The position numbers were made by a program, and so were the translations under genes. Source: Psychrobacter sp. (GTDB lineage: Bacteria; Pseudomonadota; Gammaproteobacteria; Pseudomonadales; Moraxellaceae). Taken from it: a stretch of DNA of 7,240 bases. The notes beneath the pieces are model-generated. The model did not search any database, was not told the origin of the DNA, and worked only from the letters and a program-made list of their open reading frames with translations. The DNA lies in the NCBI GenBank assembly GCA_029264635.1, contig JARIAA010000159.1, positions 1-7,240 on the forward strand, read 5' to 3'. Positions 1 to 5,384 of this stretch are shown here, one piece after another. Numbering within the stretch: position 1 is the first letter of the stretch; each line of letters opens with the position of its first letter.

Positions 1-277
1 AGCAGCCAGCGGTATTAGGCAAAATCGTATATTTATCGGGTGAAATCACGTCGAGTAAATTAGGCTCATTGCTGTTTTGACCAATATTTGTACGGCGAAT
101 CGCGACCGTGACAATTTCAGCTGCGGATGCTGCAATAGCCGCCCCCGTCTCATTCATGTCTTTATATTTACCCGTACCTACCAGCAACCGTGACGAAAAC
201 GTACGACTACCAACGGTAAAGGTATCTTGAGCAAGAGCAGTATTTTCGTTAGCAGATTGAGTCATAGCTTGGGACAT
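1..277 (-). CDS. thiG: Thiazole synthase ThiG, 5' part (runs off the left edge)
   Basis: ThiG makes the thiazole phosphate half of thiamine in the cytoplasm from 1-deoxyxylulose 5-phosphate, dehydroglycine and the ThiS thiocarboxylate. The first 92 codons are present. After a variable tail of about 20 residues, the translation shows the family's opening strand RLLVGTGKYKD (residues 30-40), then AAEIVTVAIRR (52-62), LLDVISPDKYTILPNTAGC (74-92) and the NTAGC turn typical of ThiG. The Schiff-base lysine lies beyond the window edge. The start at 277 is chosen because AGGA lies 8 bases upstream; a second in-frame ATG at 265 would cut the variable tail by four residues. The gene is divergent from gspE. 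No thiS and no TPP riboswitch are visible between it and gspE, so thiS must lie elsewhere. The family call is secure; what follows downstream cannot be seen. Confidence 0.93.
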   Translation of the reverse strand, partial: MSQAMTQSANENTALAQDTFTVGSRTFSSRLLVGTGKYKDMNETGAAIAASAAEIVTVAIRRTNIGQNSNEPNLLDVISPDKYTILPNTAGC

Positions 278-483
278 ATCTGGAATCCTAATAACAGGCG
301 AAATAGAAAAGAGGCGAGCAGTAACAAGGTTAGATCAATGTCTGATAACAATCAAAATATATGATTTTTAAATGACAAAATGGTGTAAAAGCTTCATTAA
401 TGACCTAAAACAAAATGTTATTATAACAAACTCGTTGGCGCTTACTGATAATCTTTATTAGCTTTAATCATTTAAGTGTACCA

Positions 484-504
484 AGCTGATTTTAAATATC
501 AGCT
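484..504. repeat. Hairpin-forming inverted repeat upstream of gspE
   Basis: AGCTGAT (484-490) and ATCAGCT (498-504) are perfect inverted repeats around a 7-base AT loop. No T-run follows on either strand, so an intrinsic terminator is unlikely. It could be an operator or a leader structure for gspE, 110 bases downstream, or for thiG. The function is unknown. Confidence 0.45.
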
Positions 505-603
505 AACTATGCTAAGTAATCATACTTACTTGTAATCATTGATAATTACTCAGGCGTTATAAGCCAGATTAACGAATTTTTCGATACTTATTCACTTTTT
601 ATC

Positions 604-607
604 AGGT
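604..607 (+). promoter_or_regulatory. Ribosome binding site of gspE
   Basis: AGGT lies 7 bases before the first of two adjacent ATG codons (615 and 618). This spacing favours 615 as the start, giving a protein that begins MMQLPYS; initiation at the second ATG would differ by one residue only. Confidence 0.5.
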
Positions 608-614
608 CATTTTT

Positions 615-2156
615 ATGATGCAACTGCCATACAGTTTTGCAAAACGTCACCAGCTTTTAGTTATTTTAGCCATTGACCCTGAGCTGCCACCGACGCTGTT
701 GTTAACCAAGACTACGCCACTATCGGCTATTAATGAAGCCGTGCGATTTTTGCAGCAGCAAGGCATACGCGGTGTGCCTCTTTATGAAAGCATCAGCTCG
801 GATGAGTTTGAAAAACGTATGAATGCGGTCTACGCGAGCAATACAGGTGAGTCACAACATATCGCTGCTGGTCTTGAAGATCACCCTGATTTGGATAGCT
901 TGGCAGACAGCGTTCCTGAAACCGAAGATTTGATGGATCAGCAAGATGATGCACCGATTATTCGACTTATTAACGCGCTATTATCTGAAGCGATTCGTCT
1001 TAACGCCTCAGATATCCATATCGAAACCTTTGAGAGACGCTTAGTCGTGCGCTTTCGCGTCGATGGTGAATTAAAAGAAATTATCACACCTAAACGTCAA
1101 TTGGCTCCGCTCTTAGTGTCACGTATCAAAGTTATGGCCAAGCTCGATATCGCTGAAAAACGTGTGCCACAAGATGGGCGTATCAGTTTACGCCTAGCGG
1201 GTCGTGAGGTTGATGTAAGGGTGTCCACCTTACCTTCAAACTTTGGTGAGCGCGTTGTAATGCGCCTGTTAGATAAACAAGCAGGTCGCCTGAATATGAC
1301 GTATTTGGGACTGGCAGATAACGACTATACTGAGCTTAAACGCTTAATCCATCGTCCTCATGGCATTATTTTGGTGACAGGTCCGACGGGTTCAGGGAAA
1401 ACGACCACCCTTTATGCGGCATTGACCGATCTAAATGACCAAACCCGTAATATTTTGACTGCTGAGGATCCGATCGAATTTCAGCTTGATGGCATTGGGC
1501 AGACGCAGGTGAATAATAAAGTCGATATGACTTTTGCCAAGAGCTTACGCGCGATGTTACGTCAAGATCCAGATGTCGTAATGGTAGGGGAGATACGAGA
1601 TATTGAAACCGCTGAGATTGCCGTACAGGCATCATTAACAGGGCATTTGGTATTATCAACCCTGCATACCAACACCGCTATCGGCGCGGTAACCCGTTTG
1701 CAAGATATGGGGGTAGAGCCGTTCCTATTATCGTCCTCGCTTATTGGCGTAGTCGCGCAGCGCCTGGTACGTACGCTTTGTGCCTATTGTCATACATGGC
1801 AACTGGCTGATGATGAGCAAGCCAAATTATTTACGGAGATTGGCATTGAGACAAATGCTGGCACCTCGGTGGAGACCGCGATTAAACTGCCAAGGCCTGT
1901 TGGCTGCGATAAATGTAATCAGTCTGGATTTAAAGGACGGACAGCAATATATGAGGTTGTACCAATCGATGATACGTTAAGACGCATGATTCATAGCAAT
2001 ACCGCAGAGTATGATCTGGAGGCTTACGCACGGCAAAAAACACCATCGATACGAGCAGATGGGTTACATAAGGTGATCGCAGGGCAGACGACACTAGAAG
2101 AGGTGTTAAGAGTCACAAAAGAGAGCGCCCTAACCGATGGCGCTATCTTGGTGTGA
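615..2156 (+). CDS. gspE: Type II secretion system ATPase GspE
   Basis: This cytoplasmic hexameric ATPase drives pseudopilus assembly in the type II secretion system, docking on GspL at the inner membrane. The 513 residues match the usual GspE length of about 500. An N-terminal domain (1-110) is followed by the conserved N2E region, with IRLNASDIHIE at 127-137. The ATPase core has Walker A GPTGSGKT (256-263), the Asp box TAEDPIEF (282-289), Walker B with DPDVVMVGEIRD (318-329) and the His box TGHLVLSTLHTN (342-353). A zinc-binding pair of CxxC motifs (C389/C392 and C431/C434) distinguishes GspE/PilB-type assembly ATPases from PilT retraction ATPases, and GRTAIYEV (441-448) is typical of PulE/GspE. 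PilB is less likely because of the length and the short N-terminal domain. No other gsp gene is in the window, so the gene is an orphan here, probably transcribed alone. Confidence 0.92.
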   Translation: MMQLPYSFAKRHQLLVILAIDPELPPTLLLTKTTPLSAINEAVRFLQQQGIRGVPLYESISSDEFEKRMNAVYASNTGESQHIAAGLEDHPDLDSLADSVPETEDLMDQQDDAPIIRLINALLSEAIRLNASDIHIETFERRLVVRFRVDGELKEIITPKRQLAPLLVSRIKVMAKLDIAEKRVPQDGRISLRLAGREVDVRVSTLPSNFGERVVMRLLDKQAGRLNMTYLGLADNDYTELKRLIHRPHGIILVTGPTGSGKTTTLYAALTDLNDQTRNILTAEDPIEFQLDGIGQTQVNNKVDMTFAKSLRAMLRQDPDVVMVGEIRDIETAEIAVQASLTGHLVLSTLHTNTAIGAVTRLQDMGVEPFLLSSSLIGVVAQRLVRTLCAYCHTWQLADDEQAKLFTEIGIETNAGTSVETAIKLPRPVGCDKCNQSGFKGRTAIYEVVPIDDTLRRMIHSNTAEYDLEAYARQKTPSIRADGLHKVIAGQTTLEEVLRVTKESALTDGAILV

Positions 2157-2195
2157 TGACAGGTGGTTTTATTGCCAGCTTGACGATTACATTAT

Positions 2196-2220
2196 AATGA
2201 TTTGTTAAAAACAAATCATT
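2196..2220. repeat. Perfect 11-bp inverted repeat between convergent genes
   Basis: AATGATTTGTT (2196-2206) pairs with AACAAATCATT (2210-2220) around a 3-base AAA loop. It lies 40 bases after the gspE stop and 51 bases from the end of the leftward ridA-like gene, a typical place for a shared bidirectional terminator. However, the stem is very AT-rich and neither strand has a following T-run, so it may work poorly or only with Rho, or serve to stabilise the mRNA ends. The structure is certain; the terminator role is inference. Confidence 0.5.
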
Positions 2221-2271
2221 CAAGTGAATGGGCTGCAATCATCAGCTTATCGGTTGATATTAGTATGTTTA

Positions 2272-2766
2272 CTATTTTGCTGCTATACATTCAACTTCAA
2301 CGCTAGCTCCTGCGGCTAGATCTTTGACACCGAACGCTGAGCGTACAGGATAAGGCTTGGCAAGTTCGGTTTTATAAACTTCATTAAACGCCTCAAAGTC
2401 GTTCATATCAGTCAGCATCGCCATGCATTTAACAAGATCTGACTTTTGATAGCCATACTTTAGCAACACGTCATTGATATTATCTAATGATTGCTTGGTT
2501 TCGGCTTTGATGCCGCCTTTAACCAGTTTGCCCTCTTTAAAGCCAATCTGTCCTGACATATATAGCGTATCACCAACACGTACCGCGCTTGAAAAAGGAT
2601 ACTCGCCGCCACCGCCAAGAAAAACAGGTTTGGTTTTGGACATGGTCGTGGTACTGGTGGCTGTCGCTGGGGCTGCGTTTGCAGTGATTGCTAAGCCTAA
2701 TGAGCATGCGCCCATTAGTAGGGCTTTAGATAGGTTGGCGGTCAATTGATGGGTAAGTGTAGACAT
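2272..2766 (-). CDS. Exported RidA-family (YjgF/UK114) protein
   Basis: RidA proteins hydrolyse reactive enamine/imine intermediates to ketoacids and act as trimers with active sites between subunits. The fold is clear from Y69-M-S-G-Q-I-G75, the AKPYPVRSAFGV stretch (136-147) with the substrate-binding arginine R142 (E. coli R105 equivalent), and VEVECIA (156-162) with E159 matching E. coli E120. The cysteine beside the arginine in E. coli RidA is alanine here (A144). Unlike cytosolic RidA of about 128 residues, this 164-residue protein begins with a signal peptide: a basic start, a hydrophobic stretch at 15-28 and an ANA/A cleavage site after residue 31. A Thr/Ala/Ser-rich linker (32-42) follows. 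It is therefore probably periplasmic, where its substrate is unknown. AGGAG lies 7 bases before the ATG, supporting this start. It reads in the same direction as the hotdog gene upstream but is 137 bases away, so it probably has its own promoter. Confidence 0.88.
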   Translation of the reverse strand: MSTLTHQLTANLSKALLMGACSLGLAITANAAPATATSTTTMSKTKPVFLGGGGEYPFSSAVRVGDTLYMSGQIGFKEGKLVKGGIKAETKQSLDNINDVLLKYGYQKSDLVKCMAMLTDMNDFEAFNEVYKTELAKPYPVRSAFGVKDLAAGASVEVECIAAK

Positions 2767-2802
2767 CAGTGTCTCCTTGTTATGAGTTTATTAAGGGTAA
2801 AT

Positions 2803-2818
2803 GCACTATAAAAAGTGC
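2803..2818. repeat. Small hairpin in the ridA-like leader
   Basis: GCACT (2803-2807) and AGTGC (2814-2818) form a 5-bp stem with a 6-base AT loop. On the minus strand it lies between the possible -10 box and the ribosome binding site of the exported RidA gene, so it would be in that gene's 5' untranslated leader. A weak terminator of the upstream hotdog gene is the other option, as the loop is T-rich on that strand but no T-run follows. Confidence 0.3.
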
Positions 2819-2835
2819 CTTCGGTTGAATAAGAC

Positions 2836-2841
2836 ATTATA
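2836..2841 (-). promoter_or_regulatory. Possible -10 box for the exported RidA gene
   Basis: The minus strand reads a perfect TATAAT here, 69 bases upstream of the ATG at 2766. The -35 position at 16-18 bases spacing (ACTAAG or similar) is poor, so this is only a candidate and may need an activator. Confidence 0.3.
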
Positions 2842-2903
2842 AGGTTATAAGATGATTGCTTAGTTTACGATTGGTTATCAGTGTCAGCAGATAGCTGGTT
2901 TTC

Positions 2904-3614
2904 TCACTGAGTTTCATCGTCAGCTTCAGTTGTTTGTTCTTGTTTTTGTGCTTTTTCTTGCGACTTGCCTTGGCGGCGCGCTTCAAGCTCAGACTTAGGT
3001 ATCCAGGCCCATGTCATCTCAACCGTAATAGGATCACGTACACTATCAGACTCTCGATCATTGATGATGCATGGAATGACCATCTCACCTTTAGGTGTAT
3101 TTAAGATATCCAAACGCTGCTCATCGCTTAACGTTGCAACCGCTGCGACTTGGCCTTTTTTAAGTGGGCGATAAAAATGGACTGAGTAGGATTTGATAAG
3201 GAGCACTCGGTCAGTAGGTAAGTTTAGCCCTAAAATAAAACCTGTTGCAGTTTCGGCGAGTAGCGTAACAGCAACCGCGTGGATAGAGCCAATATGGTTC
3301 TGTACGGTTTTGTTATTATGTAAGCTAACTATGACCTGATTGGGCTCTACGGTTTCATAATAGACACCAGTGGTACCTACATAAGGTACGACTTTACCGA
3401 AAGCTTTGGACAAAATGGTCGAGCGTGCAGCAGCAGGTAGATATTTGGTAATAGATAAGAGCTTAGTAAACTGATTGCTTATTGGTTTGAGGGTAGTGGG
3501 CGATGGCTCTGTTTTTATGGTGGTGTCAGATGATTGCGCAGACAGCTTTTCGGGTAATTTGGCTGATAGTTTGCTCGACAGTTTAATAGGTAGCTTGTTT
3601 AATAATCCTGACAT
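2904..3614 (-). CDS. DUF4442-like hotdog-fold protein, possible thioesterase
   Basis: The middle of this 236-residue protein (about 45-205) resembles the DUF4442 branch of hotdog-fold thioesterases. The best marker is NHIGSIHAVAVTLLAETATG (106-125), matching the N-H-x-G-x-x-H/E hotdog helix that holds the active site, followed by KSYSVHFYRPLKKG (141-154). A cytoplasmic acyl-CoA or acyl-ACP hydrolase role is inferred from the family, with no substrate known. The ATG at 3614 is preferred because GAGGA ends 7 bases before it; an in-frame GTG at 3665 would add 17 residues without a ribosome site. The N-terminus has five consecutive KLxx tetrapeptides (7-26), and the C-terminus ends in a charged, Gln/Lys/Glu-rich tail (about 210-236). 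Neither is part of the fold. The gene is divergent from mcrB and 137 bases upstream of the exported RidA gene. Confidence 0.72.
   Translation of the reverse strand: MSGLLNKLPIKLSSKLSAKLPEKLSAQSSDTTIKTEPSPTTLKPISNQFTKLLSITKYLPAAARSTILSKAFGKVVPYVGTTGVYYETVEPNQVIVSLHNNKTVQNHIGSIHAVAVTLLAETATGFILGLNLPTDRVLLIKSYSVHFYRPLKKGQVAAVATLSDEQRLDILNTPKGEMVIPCIINDRESDSVRDPITVEMTWAWIPKSELEARRQGKSQEKAQKQEQTTEADDETQ
3537..3596 (-). repeat. Five tandem KLxx tetrapeptide repeats
   Basis: On the minus strand this segment encodes KLPI, KLSS, KLSA, KLPE and KLSA in unbroken succession, giving a 12-base period. The lysine and leucine codons vary between copies (AAG/AAA; CTA, CTG, TTA), so the protein period is cleaner than the DNA period. 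Confidence 0.8.
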
Positions 3615-3735
3615 ACAACGTTCCTCAAGTGATTCTATGCTGACAATCTTTAAAAAATAAAACACGGTTCATAATAAATAACAGTAAAACATGCTAGCGC
3701 TGTCGTTAGTCGCTCATATATTTGCATATCAAACA

Positions 3736-3786
3736 TAATAATGATGACTAGCAGCACAAGCATCGACTTGCATGTGCCTATTATTA
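3736..3786. repeat. Nested inverted repeat upstream of mcrB
   Basis: An inner imperfect stem pairs GCACAAGCA (3754-3762) with TGCATGTGC (3769-3777), nine positions with one A/A mismatch and a 6-base loop. An outer 7-bp stem pairs TAATAAT (3736-3742) with ATTATTA (3780-3786), leaving an unpaired 11-base segment on the left. It lies 108 bases upstream of mcrB and could be an operator controlling one or both divergent genes. Confidence 0.45.
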
Positions 3787-3830
3787 GTACCATAAACCAG
3801 CATGCGCATAAAATAGTAGTAACGTAACCA

Positions 3831-3860
3831 TTGGAGGGTTGCCCGTTTTATAACTATTAT
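3831..3860 (+). promoter_or_regulatory. Candidate promoter of mcrB-mcrC
   Basis: TTGGAG (3831-3836) and TATTAT (3855-3860) are 18 bases apart, giving a leader of roughly 27 bases before the mcrB ATG. The -10 is good but the -35 matches the consensus only in TTG, so the call is tentative. Confidence 0.35.
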
Positions 3861-3893
3861 TTTTATCGATTGTTTTTAATACTGAGTTAAGTT

Positions 3894-5384
3894 ATGAATG
3901 ACCTATCTATCAATGACCCTACTAATATTATTTATACAGGGGTAGCAGGTACGGGTAAAACTTATGAGCTGCTACAAGTTGCTAAACAGTATACCCAAGA
4001 CTTGCCCAGCGTAAATTATAAGGACATGCTAGCACAGCTGTTGATTGAGCTCAGTTGGCGTGAGGTGGTGTGCCTCATATTTTTAGATTTTAAGGCACAG
4101 CAAAAGGACTTAGTAAAAGTGCCCGAGGTCGTCAATCATGAGTTTTTTATGGTGAAGGCGGCGCAAAATGAGCGGGAAAAAAATTTAAGCAATACTGCCT
4201 GGTCGGTACTACAAATGCATAGCCCTGCCAGCTCAAAAACGGTCAGCTACAAAAACCGTGCAGCTCAAGCGTACTTCGACAAAGATGAAAGCGGAGCATG
4301 GCATCTTTTACCAGAGAGCAATTTATTATTGGCAGGGCTCTCACAGCACTTGACCGAGTTTCGTCAAGCGCAGCAAGACAACCAGCCGATACAAAAGCAG
4401 TGCTATAGTATGGTGAGCTTTCATCAAGCGTATGGCTATGAAGAATTTGTGGAAGGTATTCGTCCCGTAATCAGTAGCAATGAATTAGGCGAACAGAGCA
4501 CTCAAGCCAGCCGTCAAAATCATCGTCAAGAAAGCAACGATCAAATGCGCTACGCTATCCAAGACGGCGCTTTTTTAAAGCTTTGTCAACGCGCGGTCCA
4601 AGATCCTAAACAGCGTTATGCGATGCTCATAGATGAGATTAACCGTGCCAATGTCTCTCGAGTCTTTGGCGAATTGCTTAGCCTCATTGAGACCGATAAG
4701 CGCCGCGGTCAACCCAATGCGATGCAAGTCAATTTAGCCTATTCTGGACGGGCATTTAGTGTACCTGCTAACGTTGATATTTATGCAACGATGAATACCC
4801 AAGATCACTCGTTAGCCCCGCTCGATATGGCACTGCGTCGGCGCTTTCGCTTCATCAACTGTTCCCCAAAGCCTGAGTTGTTACAAATGATTCATGTTTT
4901 TAATAGCGCTTCTTCTGATCATCCTTCTAAAATCTTGGATGGCTCTCAGCCGTCAGAAACGGTAGATTTAGCTAAGCTGTTAATCGGTTTAAATCGTCGT
5001 ATTACTCAAACGCTGGGACAAGACGCGCAACTGGGCCATGCGTTTTTGTTCTCAGTACAAAATTTGGCACAGCTACAAGCTGCATTGGTAGAGCAAATTA
5101 TCCCGCAATTGGCGCAAGCAGCTGGCGGACAAGTGGCATTATTACAATATATATTTAATGACGAGCGGCAGCCTTCTGCAGCACAATTTATCCTTGATAG
5201 TCAGAGCAATTTCAATCAGCCGTCAGATATAAACACCCAACGCTTGATTAGTGAAAGCGAGATGTTTGTGGGTCACAATGCATTTGCAGGCTCAATGATG
5301 AGTGGAAGCTATATGATGAACCCAAGCCTTATCGAGCAAACTGGTGAGTTTGCCAAACCTTTTGTCTATCAGCGTTTATATTGA
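3894..5384 (+). CDS. mcrB: McrB-like AAA+ NTPase of a type IV (McrBC) restriction system
   Basis: McrB hexamers power DNA translocation and activate the McrC nuclease against modified foreign DNA. This 496-residue protein has Walker A GVAGTGKT (16-23), FHQAYGYEEFVEGIRP (176-191), Walker B YAMLIDEINRAN (242-253, D247/E248), FGELLSLIE (258-266), the nucleotide-signature segment MNTQDHS (300-306), the arginine-finger run ALRRRFRF (313-320) and LGHAFLF (380-386), similar to the IGHSYF of E. coli McrB. Walker A sits at the very N-terminus and an in-frame TAA lies just before the ATG, so no DNA-reading domain precedes the motor. Instead about 120 extra residues (roughly 45-165) separate Walker A from FHQAY, where E. 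coli McrB has a short linker. They include SWREVVCLIFLD (54-65) and a segment ending in YFDKDESGAWHL (127-138), which suggest a winged-helix fold (inference). The ribosome site is weak (GAG 7 bases upstream). It overlaps mcrC by one base. GTP rather than ATP preference is uncertain. Confidence 0.87.
   Translation: MNDLSINDPTNIIYTGVAGTGKTYELLQVAKQYTQDLPSVNYKDMLAQLLIELSWREVVCLIFLDFKAQQKDLVKVPEVVNHEFFMVKAAQNEREKNLSNTAWSVLQMHSPASSKTVSYKNRAAQAYFDKDESGAWHLLPESNLLLAGLSQHLTEFRQAQQDNQPIQKQCYSMVSFHQAYGYEEFVEGIRPVISSNELGEQSTQASRQNHRQESNDQMRYAIQDGAFLKLCQRAVQDPKQRYAMLIDEINRANVSRVFGELLSLIETDKRRGQPNAMQVNLAYSGRAFSVPANVDIYATMNTQDHSLAPLDMALRRRFRFINCSPKPELLQMIHVFNSASSDHPSKILDGSQPSETVDLAKLLIGLNRRITQTLGQDAQLGHAFLFSVQNLAQLQAALVEQIIPQLAQAAGGQVALLQYIFNDERQPSAAQFILDSQSNFNQPSDINTQRLISESEMFVGHNAFAGSMMSGSYMMNPSLIEQTGEFAKPFVYQRLY

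Larger units (their letters stand above)
278..614. other. Divergent spacer between thiG and gspE
   Basis: These 337 bases hold no ORF that looks like a gene. They are AT-rich and must contain the promoters for both flanking genes. I see no convincing paired -35/-10 set on either strand; a TATAAT-like word lies on the minus strand near 417-422 without a good -35. The notable structures are a 7-bp hairpin at 484-504 and three copies of TAATCAT at 465-471, 517-523 and 533-539. No TPP riboswitch is recognisable in the thiG leader. Confidence 0.6.
3615..3893. other. Divergent spacer between the hotdog gene and mcrB
   Basis: These 279 bases contain no convincing gene. They hold a nested inverted repeat at 3736-3786, an 8-bp palindrome ATGCGCAT at 3802-3809 and a candidate mcrB promoter at 3831-3860. 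The GGAGGG at 3833-3838 resembles a ribosome site, but no start codon follows at a usable distance. The promoter for the leftward gene was not identified. Confidence 0.5.

Noticed and set aside
278..420. TPP riboswitch in the thiG leader
   Set aside because: The conserved thi-box words (CTGAGA and the ACCTGAT region) are not found on the minus strand upstream of thiG.
1366..1659. Open reading frame on the minus strand inside gspE
   Set aside because: It lies opposite the conserved ATPase motifs of gspE and has no recognisable domain or ribosome site.
2704..2766. Lipoprotein signal in the exported RidA protein (LMGAC)
   Set aside because: Cys21 lies in the middle of the hydrophobic stretch, the -3 residue fits the lipobox poorly, and a good ANA/A signal peptidase I site follows.
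3615..3665. Longer hotdog protein starting at GTG 3665
   Set aside because: No ribosome site precedes it and the extra 17 residues are unlike the family, while ATG 3614 has a good ribosome site.
3833..3838. GGAGGG as a ribosome site for a small gene before mcrB
   Set aside because: No ATG or GTG lies 5-12 bases downstream, and the mcrB ATG is 55 bases away behind an in-frame stop.
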